From: a virus
Virus record (IMG/VR): IMGVR_UViG_3300034642_000172
Span: 1-20,292 of that record
DNA: 20,292 nucleotides
Strand: one strand, 5' to 3'
Position 1 is the stretch's first letter. Each line of letters begins with the position of its first letter. Positions 1 through 6,988 of the stretch are shown piece after piece. Below the pieces are notes generated by a model. That model had not been told where the DNA came from, ran no database searches, and saw only the letters and a program-made list of their open reading frames with translations. The position numbers were made by a program, and so were the translations under genes.

Positions 1-1079
1 TTCATACCAGGATCAGCAGCAGTTTTTTCTTCTGCTACTACCTCACCAACCTTTGCAAGAGCACCCATGATGCCCTCATCAATTGCTTGAGGTTCTCTTT
101 CTTCGTAAACTTTAGAATAAGTTTCCAAGAGGGATGCTGCTCCCTTTCCTGTCATACGTTCCATTGGGTCTCCGTTTTTAAGTGGTTGTTTTTTCTCTAC
201 CTTTGCAGCAGGTTTTACTGTAGGTGTTGTAGTTGCACCAGTAGTGCTTGGAGCAGAATCCTTTACAGTAGGCGTTGCGGGTGTACCACCCTGTGCAGTA
301 ATACGAGCCTGTGATCTTGCTCTCATATCACGAATTTGCTGCAATCTATCAGCGATTGAAAGTTTAGGTTTAGCAGCAGGAGTAGCAGGAGCTGTTACAG
401 GAGCGGTAGCAACAGGTTTAGCAGCAGATGTTACAGGAGTGGCACCAACACGAGCAGCAGCACCAGCAGTTGTTTTTGGTCTGGCACTTACGGGAGTTTG
501 ATATCCACCAGGACCACTACCAGAGGCAGATTTGTTACTCATGACTCCTGGAATAGTCCGAGAATTATTAGAATTAGACTTGGCCAAATCTGCAGCAGAT
601 TTATATCCAGAGAAGTCCTTTTTGGCAGCACCTGCTGATGCCATTGCCTTACCATAACCTGCAGCCTGAGCACGTTCCTTTGGATCCTTGGAATATCTCA
701 AACGGTCATACTCTGCTCTAACTTTCTGTTGATCAGTAGGAGGTTTGGCAGTTGGTTGAGATACCTGAGCTGGTTGAGAAGTAGGAAGAGGATCTTCTCC
801 TCTAGATGCCCTTCTCTCATTTTCTGCTTTTATTTTTGCCGCTTCTTGATCTCTTTTAGCATCAGCAGCAGTATAGTTTGATCTAGAATTTTCTCTAGAA
901 GCAACTTCTCTTTGCTGCATTCTTTTTGCTATAAGACCTTCTGGATTTCCAGATTTTTTGACAAGTGCAGCAAACTCCTCATCACTCATTGATGCGTAGT
1001 CAGGAGTTGCCTGCTCACTATAAACCTGAGCAACTGCATCCATCATTGATAATACTTCTTTCGAACTAATCCTATCCAT
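1..1079 (-). CDS. Ala/Pro/Thr-rich cyanophage protein, 3' end cut by window
   Basis: The frame opens at an ATG at 1079 and runs 359 codons to the window edge without a stop, so the C-terminus is missing. The start lies two bases past the stop of the 52-aa gene (TGACAATG), which suggests coupled translation. The N-terminus (residues 1-25) is a short amphipathic segment containing MMDAVAQVYSE. A charged helical part follows (about 40-130), then a low-complexity Ala/Pro/Thr/Lys linker (about 195-300). A second similar segment, LLETYSKVYEE, lies at 317-327. No enzyme motif, signal peptide or membrane helix is visible. The composition and two LxETYxKVYE-like segments recall cyanophage proteins of unknown or presumed structural role. 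That is a resemblance from memory, not a family assignment. Function unknown; that it is a real gene is well supported by length and reading frame. Confidence 0.8.
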   Translation of the reverse strand, partial: MDRISSKEVLSMMDAVAQVYSEQATPDYASMSDEEFAALVKKSGNPEGLIAKRMQQREVASRENSRSNYTAADAKRDQEAAKIKAENERRASRGEDPLPTSQPAQVSQPTAKPPTDQQKVRAEYDRLRYSKDPKERAQAAGYGKAMASAGAAKKDFSGYKSAADLAKSNSNNSRTIPGVMSNKSASGSGPGGYQTPVSARPKTTAGAAARVGATPVTSAAKPVATAPVTAPATPAAKPKLSIADRLQQIRDMRARSQARITAQGGTPATPTVKDSAPSTTGATTTPTVKPAAKVEKKQPLKNGDPMERMTGKGAASLLETYSKVYEEREPQAIDEGIMGALAKVGEVVAEEKTAADPGM

Positions 1080-1081
1080 TG

Positions 1082-1240
1082 TCAATTCTCCGTAATGAGC
1101 TCAAACCACTGTTCGCTCATTCCTTGAATGATGGAATCTGCGGAATCAGAATCGGTTGCGTAACCTTCCTCAATGAGGTGTGTTACAACCTTTTCATAAA
1201 TTTCTTTTGTCTCTTTTAATTGCTTAGGGGAAGGTTTCAT
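1082..1240 (-). CDS. 52-aa small cyanophage protein (helical, unknown)
   Basis: ATG at 1240, stop TGA at 1084-1082, 52 residues, starting MKPSPKQLKETKEIYEKVVT. It looks like a two-helix acidic unit: a helix through YEKVVTHLIEEG, a loop YATDSDSAD, then a helix ending MSEQWFELI. The pattern (HLIEEGYA, about 15 residues, MSEQW) is one I recognise as a recurrent N-terminal segment of many T4-like cyanophage proteins; here it stands alone. The 333-aa protein at 3482-4483 opens with a similar helical segment. It is flanked upstream by a late-promoter-like box (AATAAATA) and downstream by the Ala/Pro-rich gene two bases away. No clear Shine-Dalgarno is seen. Function unknown. The gene is supported by tight packing, codon pattern and the family-like motif. 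Confidence 0.72.
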   Translation of the reverse strand: MKPSPKQLKETKEIYEKVVTHLIEEGYATDSDSADSIIQGMSEQWFELITEN

Positions 1241-1264
1241 CGCTAGACACTTTTTCTATATTCT

Positions 1265-1272
1265 TATTTATT
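1265..1272 (-). promoter_or_regulatory. Putative T4-type late promoter, 52-aa gene
   Basis: Minus-strand AATAAATA differs from the T4 late consensus TATAAATA at the first base only. It overlaps the stop of the 710-aa gene and lies about 25 bases before the ATG at 1240, leaving room for a short leader. One-mismatch boxes also occur by chance inside genes, so placement is the main support. Confidence 0.5.
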
Positions 1273-3404
1273 CAAGCGATAAGTTCAATAAACTCTCCCA
1301 AAACTTTCTTGTTCATCTTCTTGTTTTTCAAACTCTTTGCAAATGCAGACTTGATTTTTGCTTTGGTTGCTCCATAATCAACATCAAACTCAGAATCATT
1401 TGCAAGTGAATTTGCGGAGAGAGCAAAGTAAGTGTGATATCCAGAATCATAAAGTGAAAATGCACGCTCCTTTTTCCAAATCTTAATAGTTTTTTCTATC
1501 TTAACAGAGTTCCAATCACAAGAGCGTCGGATGAAACTATTGGCATCACGAGATTCAAGAAGACGAATACCAATGAAATTAACTTCAGGGAAAGTGTCAC
1601 GAATATCTTTGATAAAGATTTCAGTCATTTCCCACCAATCACAATCAAAAGAATAAGTATTACCAGTTTTACGATTTCTCAGAAAAGAATTGCCACCAAG
1701 AGTTCCGATACCAAGAAAAGGTTCTACTTCCCAACGACGCTGAACTTCTTTGTGATACTTCATACCACCCGCTTCACCATCACTCAGAACAACACACTGA
1801 ACTTTCTGAACTTTGTTCTCTTTCTTAAAATGAGGAATCAGTTGGTGCAGAGAAATAAACGCTTCATTGAGAGGAGTTCCAGAAAGACTCAAACCAGTAG
1901 GAATGGGAATATTTGACCAGTGATTAAAAGTCCAAGCAAGACGGAAGAAGTTTTTCATCTGCTGCTCAAGATCTTTCATCTTGGTTTTACTGGTGAAGAT
2001 GTTCATCATAGAGAACCACTCATTCACAGCAATAAGACCTTCACGCTTCTTGTAAGCATAACCTTTTACTTCTGGATTACCATCTTCATTAGTGACGATC
2101 TTAGGATACTCATTTGTAAAAGCATAAACCTCAAAAGGAATGTTCACTTTCTTACAGAACCACATAAGATTGAACAGTTGCTTCAAAGTGTCCTGAAGAA
2201 CAGTACCCATTGAACCAGACCAGTCCAGAACAAAAATCAGACCATGATTTTTGCCATCAGCAAGAGTAGTGACTTTCTTGAAAAGATCTTCATTGTACTT
2301 GTAGGTATGAAGTTTAGAACAATCTAGCACACCAGTACGAGCAGTAGTGGCACGAGCGTAAGAGTCTGCTGCTTTTTTGCACTCAAACTCTTTCACAAGA
2401 TAGTTGACTTCTTTCTGAGCAGAACGTTTGAACTTTACAAATTCATTATCAATATGATAAAAGACTTCATCCTTAACAAGTCCTTGTCTATCCATCCACT
2501 CATCCCATTCAGCAAATCGTCCATGAATTTCAGAGTTATCAACAACAAACTTATTGATTTCAAGTTTGGGAAGTTCAACATAAACGTTCTCCATGCCATC
2601 CATTGAAGCAAGTTGTTTGATTGCTTCTTCCAAATTATTCATCGTGGAAACTTCTAGTTCATCATTGTTGGTTCCGCCATATGAGTCACTCTCTCCAGGT
2701 TCTTCAGATTCCCACGAATCTGTTTCCTGTTCAATAGAATCATTATATTCACCTTCTTCCATTCCTTCACTTTCTTGTTGAGGAACTTCTGAGATATCAT
2801 TGCTACCTTCTTGACCCCCTTGCATTTGCAAGTCATCAACCTTGGTTTTCATTTCTTCCTGACACTTACAGAAATCATAAAGTTCTTTAGAAACTTGCAG
2901 AACATCGTCAAAAGTCTCAGTATCAGCAATCTTCTGGCAAAGTTCTTTTTCATTGTCTTCAAAAGGAACTTCCACAAAGTTACCAATCTTGAAATACAGG
3001 TTTGCTTTATCGGCAAGATTCATAGTGCTGACATCATCATCAGCAATATCAAAGAAATCGGCATCAGACAGTTCTTTATATCCACGATAAAAAGTCTTAG
3101 AGATACCAGCATATCGACGCTTCATCAGTTTCTCAATGCGAGCATCTTCTACTACATTGACGAACTGTGGTGGAATCTTGATTTCTTTCAACCAGTTGCG
3201 GTCAGGAGTGTAGAGAGCATGACCAACTTCATGACCAACCAACATATCATACACCTCACCACTTGCACGATCCCACATCGGCAGAGTCAACACACGAGTA
3301 TGAACGTTGAAACAAGCAGTCTCCACTTTCTTATGCTCAACCACCAGGTCTTCAGTAGCAAGTAGTTTGGCAAGTTGAGACTTGATTTCGTGGGAAACGG
3401 TCAT
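1272..3404 (-). CDS. HExxH metallopeptidase-like plus VWA protein, CobT-like
   Basis: This is a 710-residue protein with three visible parts. Residues 1-150 carry an HEVGH zinc-protease-like motif (58-62) followed by VVEDARIEKL (84-93), whose Glu86 could be a third metal ligand. Residues about 198-250 are strongly acidic (Glu/Asp/Ser). The C-terminal half has a VWA domain with a MIDAS motif DWSGSMG (394-400), then FEVYAFT and VVLSDGEAG. The order (EDARxE segment, acidic linker, C-terminal VWA) matches the CobT subunit of aerobic cobaltochelatase and DUF2201-type metallopeptidase/VWA proteins. T4-like cyanophages commonly carry a cobS-like MoxR AAA+ gene, and MoxR ATPases work with VWA partners; pairing with it here is inference. 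The frame also opens from a TTG at 3434, but that codon lies in a terminator T-tract, so I start at ATG 3404 (MTVSHEIKSQ). Proteolytic or chelatase activity is unproven. Confidence 0.85.
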   Translation of the reverse strand: MTVSHEIKSQLAKLLATEDLVVEHKKVETACFNVHTRVLTLPMWDRASGEVYDMLVGHEVGHALYTPDRNWLKEIKIPPQFVNVVEDARIEKLMKRRYAGISKTFYRGYKELSDADFFDIADDDVSTMNLADKANLYFKIGNFVEVPFEDNEKELCQKIADTETFDDVLQVSKELYDFCKCQEEMKTKVDDLQMQGGQEGSNDISEVPQQESEGMEEGEYNDSIEQETDSWESEEPGESDSYGGTNNDELEVSTMNNLEEAIKQLASMDGMENVYVELPKLEINKFVVDNSEIHGRFAEWDEWMDRQGLVKDEVFYHIDNEFVKFKRSAQKEVNYLVKEFECKKAADSYARATTARTGVLDCSKLHTYKYNEDLFKKVTTLADGKNHGLIFVLDWSGSMGTVLQDTLKQLFNLMWFCKKVNIPFEVYAFTNEYPKIVTNEDGNPEVKGYAYKKREGLIAVNEWFSMMNIFTSKTKMKDLEQQMKNFFRLAWTFNHWSNIPIPTGLSLSGTPLNEAFISLHQLIPHFKKENKVQKVQCVVLSDGEAGGMKYHKEVQRRWEVEPFLGIGTLGGNSFLRNRKTGNTYSFDCDWWEMTEIFIKDIRDTFPEVNFIGIRLLESRDANSFIRRSCDWNSVKIEKTIKIWKKERAFSLYDSGYHTYFALSANSLANDSEFDVDYGATKAKIKSAFAKSLKNKKMNKKVLGEFIELIA

Positions 3405-3425
3405 TGCTTGGTTGCGTATGAACCT

Positions 3426-3431
3426 ATTATA
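3426..3431 (-). promoter_or_regulatory. Possible -10 box before the HExxH/VWA gene
   Basis: A perfect TATAAT lies on the minus strand directly after the T-tract of the terminator and about 22 bases before ATG 3404. No good -35 is found 16-18 bases upstream, because that sequence is the terminator stem. It may restart transcription as an early-type promoter, or be chance in an AT-rich spot. Confidence 0.35.
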
Positions 3432-3432
3432 C

Positions 3433-3457
3433 AAAAAAAGAGGGTCTCACGACCCTC
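3433..3457 (-). terminator. Rho-independent terminator after the 333-aa gene
   Basis: On the minus strand the arms GAGGGTC and GACCCTC (3451-3457 and 3440-3446) form a 7-bp GC-rich stem closed by a GTGA (GNRA-type) tetraloop, followed by seven T (3439-3433). It lies 24 bases past the stop of the 333-aa gene and ends transcription started at the late box at 4504-4511. The arms match those of the terminator after gene 23. Confidence 0.92.
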
Positions 3458-3481
3458 CCCTGTGCCAGTTTGAAAAGTGGA

Positions 3482-4483
3482 TCACTCACCCTTAAGTTTG
3501 GTATTGTATCTTCTACCACGCCAGGTAAACTCTTTCTTACCTGCCTTTCTAGCAGCGGCAAAAGTTTTATCAAAATCAGCGGCAGAATTTCTTCTGTTCT
3601 CAGCATCTGCCTTTGCAATTTCTTGCTTCTCCTTATTCACTTGAGCAGAACGCTCACCAGTTGGTTCTGGTTTTGGTTGAGATGCTGCTTGTGTTTCTGC
3701 TTTCTGCTGAGCAAGTTTTTCAGATCTTTGCTGAGCAAGTTTTTCAGATCTTTGCTGATCTCTTTCTAAACGTCGTGCAGCACTATCCTTGTTAGCCTTA
3801 TCAACCACTGCACCAGTTAGACCAACACCACCAGTAACTACACCCGCAGTTCCAAGAGCAGTCATTGCTTTTTTAACTTTCTTTACAGCACCAACCACAC
3901 TATCTGCTTTTGCTGGTTTAGGAAGAGATGGTGCAACTCTTTGTGGTTGTGCCTTGAGAGTTGGCATACTTCTTTGAGATGCCCTACCACCAGACACGGC
4001 AAAACCTTTAGTATTACCAGGAAGTCCAAGATTAGGATTTCGTGTAATGTTTCTCAAATCCTGTGCTTTATCAGACATACCAGGAATTCTCATCTGTCCT
4101 GGAGTTTGAACTGGATTTGCTTTTGGTTGTGGAAGTTTGGAACTTGCAGCAGGAACTGGACTGGTGCCAGTAAATGGGGTTCTTCCGCCAGTAAAGTTTT
4201 GTGCCTTACCTGATTTGGTTAGAAGATTTCCTTGAAGAGGAGTTCCCTGAACTTGCTTTACAACTTGCTTTACTGCCTTTTTAGCACCAGGTTTTTTAAG
4301 AACACCCGACATATATCCAACTGTTCTGAGTATATTCAGGAATGCTTTACCTTTATTTTCGGTAATCAACCCATACTCATGAATATTATCTTCGTAGAGA
4401 TAGTTAACGACTTCGGTCGCTTCATCTTCATCAATACCCCTCTCAATAAGATATTGATATAGTTCTTCGTAAAAGTTCTCCAT
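3482..4483 (-). CDS. 333-aa cyanophage protein with C-terminal Phe/Trp motif
   Basis: The modules are visible but the function is not known. Residues 1-40 form an acidic helical unit (YEELYQYLIERGIDEDEA). Residues 60-205 are basic, Gly/Pro/Ser-rich and disordered-looking. Residues 206-228 (AMTALGTAGVVTGGVGLTGA and on) are a Gly/Ala-rich hydrophobic segment that could insert in a membrane. Residues 235-300 form a charged coiled coil with two tandem RSEKLAQQ units. The end, 304-333, has FAAARKAGKKEFTWRGRRYN, a C-terminal pattern I recall from unrelated cyanophage proteins. A perfect late promoter precedes it and a strong terminator follows, so it is probably a single-gene late unit. Late expression, the membrane-like segment and the basic disordered region would suit a virion-internal or ejected protein, but this is inference. 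Start ATG 4483 follows a weak GTAGAG ribosome site. Confidence 0.85.
   Translation of the reverse strand: MENFYEELYQYLIERGIDEDEATEVVNYLYEDNIHEYGLITENKGKAFLNILRTVGYMSGVLKKPGAKKAVKQVVKQVQGTPLQGNLLTKSGKAQNFTGGRTPFTGTSPVPAASSKLPQPKANPVQTPGQMRIPGMSDKAQDLRNITRNPNLGLPGNTKGFAVSGGRASQRSMPTLKAQPQRVAPSLPKPAKADSVVGAVKKVKKAMTALGTAGVVTGGVGLTGAVVDKANKDSAARRLERDQQRSEKLAQQRSEKLAQQKAETQAASQPKPEPTGERSAQVNKEKQEIAKADAENRRNSAADFDKTFAAARKAGKKEFTWRGRRYNTKLKGE
3705..3758 (-). repeat. 24-bp tandem repeat, 2.25 copies
   Basis: Two identical 24-base units (3705-3728 and 3729-3752) are followed by the first six bases of a third. The unit length is a multiple of three and encodes the octapeptide RSEKLAQQ twice within a charged coiled-coil stretch of the 333-aa protein. 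Copy number may vary between related phages through slippage. Confidence 0.9.
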
Positions 4484-4503
4484 CTCTACAAATACTTTTT
4501 AGG

Positions 4504-4511
4504 TATTTATA
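4504..4511 (-). promoter_or_regulatory. T4-type late promoter, 333-aa gene
   Basis: A perfect TATAAATA lies on the minus strand, abutting the stop codon of gene 46 (last base 4512) and 21 bases before ATG 4483. This is the sequence read by T4 gp55-family sigma factors, and gp55 is encoded in this window. It separates the 333-aa late unit from the replication/recombination genes upstream. Confidence 0.82.
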
Positions 4512-6227
4512 TTAATCACATACTTTCTTAGAGAATCCTTTAATCTTGTCAAACTTGATTGTACTCTCAAACTTATCCTGCAAGTCCGTCTTATGAGAGA
4601 TCACAAAAATGTTTGCATCTTTAATTACATAACGAATAATCTTAAGGAACTCATCAGTTCCAAACCCATCAAGAGAAGAGTCAAAGACTTCATCCATAAT
4701 CAGCAGGTTGGTATTTACAGAGTTTTTGACACGCGCTACTTCACGCCAAGTGAAGAGAAGGGCAAGGTCGATTCTCATCTTTTCACCTTCGCTAAAGGAA
4801 CTATACGAAAAATCTTCGTGTATAGGGGACTTCACAGTTTCTTTGAATTCTTCGTCAAGATGGAAGTTGATATAAAAATCCATCATCTGAAGATAGCGAT
4901 TAACCTGCTGGTTAATGAACGGAAGATACTTTTTAATAATCTTCGTTTTTACACCATCATCCTTAAGTAAGGAATAGGCAAAATCGTGATGAACAATTTC
5001 TTGTTTTTTATCTGATAAGTATTCAATTGTCTGTTGGAGATTGGATTTAAATTCGTCTAACTTTTCATGTTCAGAATTTCGGTTTGCAAGGTTCTCGGTA
5101 ATTGTTTGAATTTCATATTCAAGATCTCGGATTTGTCGTTGATTTCCACTAACCCGAGTATTATTTTGAGAAATGCCATGCGTTAGATTCGTAATCTCCT
5201 GCGAAAGTGAATTAAATTGACGTTCTCTTTCTTGTTCAAACTTAATGGTTGATTCCAACTCATCGAAACCTTCCTTTAGTTCTTTTGCCGTATTTTGAAC
5301 GTCATCAATTTTATTTAACCGGAACGACTCTTCTATATCCTGGGTACAAGTAGGGCATACCGTATTTTCAACAAAGAATTTATGTTCTTTAGTAACTGCA
5401 GATACTTTTGCAGACAATTTACCACGAAGTGTGTTTAGTTTTGATAACTTTTGTCTAGCACCTGCAACATCTTCTTGCTTCTTTGTAGTGTTTTCTAAAT
5501 TTTCTTGAAGTTTAGTATTTTCTTTAATATACTTATCAACCTCGTTCATAAGTTTTGTAATCTTAGTATTATTTCCTTCAATATTCTGTTTACCGCGATT
5601 TTCTAACTCATCAATGAAGTTTTGTTGCATCTTCATTTTATCTTTGAGAGTTTCTTTCTTCAGATCCATAGATTTAACCTGATCTTTCTGAGTTCTCAAC
5701 TTATCCTTGAGAATGTTATTCATCAGAGAAAAGATACGGATATCCAGCAAGTCTTCAATGACTTCACGGCGATTTGCACATGTTAACTGCATGAAAGGTA
5801 CAAAAGTGCTGCTACCCAGAATAACAATCTGAGTAAATGACTTATAGTTTACTTTAAGAATATTATCTTCTAGAACACGTTGCATTGCACGGTCATCTGC
5901 TTCACGATGCAACTCAACTCCATTTACAACGATGTCAAACACATTAGGTTTTATACCCCGTCTAACAATATACTGGCGAGTATTAATTTCAAACTCAATC
6001 TCTACCAAACAATCTCTCTCATTTTGAGAATTGACTAGTTGAGGTTTGTTGATCTTACGAAAAGGTTTATTAAACAGAACAAAAGTTAGTGCATCCAGCA
6101 TTGTGGATTTACCTGCACCATTTGTTCCGATAATCAAATTGGTATTACTTTCTTGAAAATCAATCTCAGTAAATTGATTGCCCGTAGAAAGAAAATTTTT
6201 CCACCTAATTTTTTGGAAAGTTATCAT
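4512..6227 (-). CDS. 46: gp46 recombination endonuclease subunit (Rad50/SbcC-like)
   Basis: This is the ATPase subunit of the gp46/gp47 complex, which resects DNA ends for T4-type recombination-dependent replication and helps degrade host DNA. At 571 residues it is close to T4 gp46 (560). Walker A is GTNGAGKST (34-42), the Q-loop is near Gln133, and two long coiled-coil arms flank a zinc-hook CPTC (291-294). The ABC signature is FSEGEKMR (478-485), Walker B is LLIMDE (508-513), and a switch histidine lies in ISHK (545). All key residues are present. The ATG at 6227 lies inside the end of the oxygenase gene (23-base overlap) with no Shine-Dalgarno, so translation is probably coupled. It is separated from its partner gene 47 by two inserted small genes. 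A late promoter for the next unit abuts its stop. Confidence 0.97.
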   Translation of the reverse strand: MITFQKIRWKNFLSTGNQFTEIDFQESNTNLIIGTNGAGKSTMLDALTFVLFNKPFRKINKPQLVNSQNERDCLVEIEFEINTRQYIVRRGIKPNVFDIVVNGVELHREADDRAMQRVLEDNILKVNYKSFTQIVILGSSTFVPFMQLTCANRREVIEDLLDIRIFSLMNNILKDKLRTQKDQVKSMDLKKETLKDKMKMQQNFIDELENRGKQNIEGNNTKITKLMNEVDKYIKENTKLQENLENTTKKQEDVAGARQKLSKLNTLRGKLSAKVSAVTKEHKFFVENTVCPTCTQDIEESFRLNKIDDVQNTAKELKEGFDELESTIKFEQERERQFNSLSQEITNLTHGISQNNTRVSGNQRQIRDLEYEIQTITENLANRNSEHEKLDEFKSNLQQTIEYLSDKKQEIVHHDFAYSLLKDDGVKTKIIKKYLPFINQQVNRYLQMMDFYINFHLDEEFKETVKSPIHEDFSYSSFSEGEKMRIDLALLFTWREVARVKNSVNTNLLIMDEVFDSSLDGFGTDEFLKIIRYVIKDANIFVISHKTDLQDKFESTIKFDKIKGFSKKVCD

Positions 6228-6735
6228 GATTAAAATAATTAAAATTCAGAACAATTCTTCTTTTTTTATTAGTACAACTAGTTCCAGTATGTTTGAGTGA
6301 AGAATCAAAAGTAATCATCCTATTTGCAATACTTTCTATTATATCACCATTTTCAAACTCAGTAAATCCATTATTAGTATTCATATAAAAAATAGATGTT
6401 TTACAACCAGGTAATTTAACATCAGTATGAAATCCATATTTAAAAATAGAATTCATTCTAATTGTAGAATTTGCCTTTGCCTTTACAATATGCTTCATAT
6501 TCAAAGCATCAATAAAAGCTTGTATATTCACATTACTAACTGGTTTATTAAAATTATAAAGTGGGTGAATATATTGAAAATCATCTAACTCATTAAGTTC
6601 ACTACCATATTTCATTCCTTTTTCAGTTTTAAATTCATTCCAATACCATACAAATTTGCTAGAAAAGAAAAAATCTGATATATCTAAAAATAAATCTTTT
6701 GGGAGAAAATTATCAATAATTTTAATATTCTTCAT
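6205..6735 (-). CDS. 2OG-Fe(II) oxygenase family protein
   Basis: This 176-residue protein has the signature of a 2-oxoglutarate/Fe(II) dioxygenase: the metal triad HTD (His103, Asp105) and His149 in SLKHTG, then a basic pair (Arg159/Arg160) placed to bind 2-oxoglutarate, ahead of the beta-strand IVLNFNYF. The segment between (KTSIFYMNTNNGFTEFENGD) looks like the double-stranded beta-helix core with a typical turn. Several small proteins of this fold are known in T4-like cyanophages; their substrates (protein side chains, nucleobases or other) are mostly unknown, as here. It overlaps the DUF3110 gene by 14 bases upstream and gene 46 by 23 bases downstream. Its base composition looks clearly more AT-rich than gp46 and gp47, which would fit later insertion between the two recombination genes. 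Confidence 0.87.
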   Translation of the reverse strand: MKNIKIIDNFLPKDLFLDISDFFFSSKFVWYWNEFKTEKGMKYGSELNELDDFQYIHPLYNFNKPVSNVNIQAFIDALNMKHIVKAKANSTIRMNSIFKYGFHTDVKLPGCKTSIFYMNTNNGFTEFENGDIIESIANRMITFDSSLKHTGTSCTNKKRRIVLNFNYFNHDNFPKN

Positions 6736-6988
6736 TCTTAGGTGGAATTACAATGTCATTCGGTGTAACTACAGCATACTTATAATTATATCGTTTACAT
6801 GTGAGAATAGCAAGTGCATCATCAACCTCCACAACATCCATCTCTGCATCTTCATCTTCTTCTAAATGCATTGCATAACGCTCAGCATCATCTTCTTCCT
6901 CAAATAAAAAAAGGACCTTCTCACCATATCGATTTTGTACGGCATAAGCACCGTCCTCTTTACTATCTCTTAGGGTAAGAAGAAACAT
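6722..6988 (-). CDS. DUF3110-like small protein
   Basis: This 88-residue protein starts MFLLTLRDSKEDGAYAVQNR. The core (a strand with VLFLFEEEDDAERYAMHLEE, then an acidic stretch and VVEVDDALA) matches my memory of DUF3110, a small domain found mainly in cyanobacteria, with the typical LF.SEDDA.RYA..LE pattern. Its function is unknown in hosts and phages. The frame extends to a TTG at 7003, but ATG 6988 is preferred: it forms a TAATG overlap with the gene 47 stop and has a strong GAGGTGGA ribosome site just upstream. It sits between genes 47 and 46, so it is expected to be co-transcribed with them. Its conservation there would suggest a link to recombination or to takeover of the cyanobacterial host, which is speculation. 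Confidence 0.85.
   Translation of the reverse strand: MFLLTLRDSKEDGAYAVQNRYGEKVLFLFEEEDDAERYAMHLEEDEDAEMDVVEVDDALAILTCKRYNYKYAVVTPNDIVIPPKNEEY

Noticed and set aside
2811-3365. 184-codon plus-strand open frame opposite the HExxH/VWA gene
   Set aside because: Antisense to a protein with clear motifs; the translation is low-complexity and hydrophobic with no recognisable family.
3404-3434. TTG start giving ten extra residues on the HExxH/VWA protein
   Set aside because: The TTG is inside the T-tract of the upstream terminator and has no ribosome site; ATG 3404 is the natural start.
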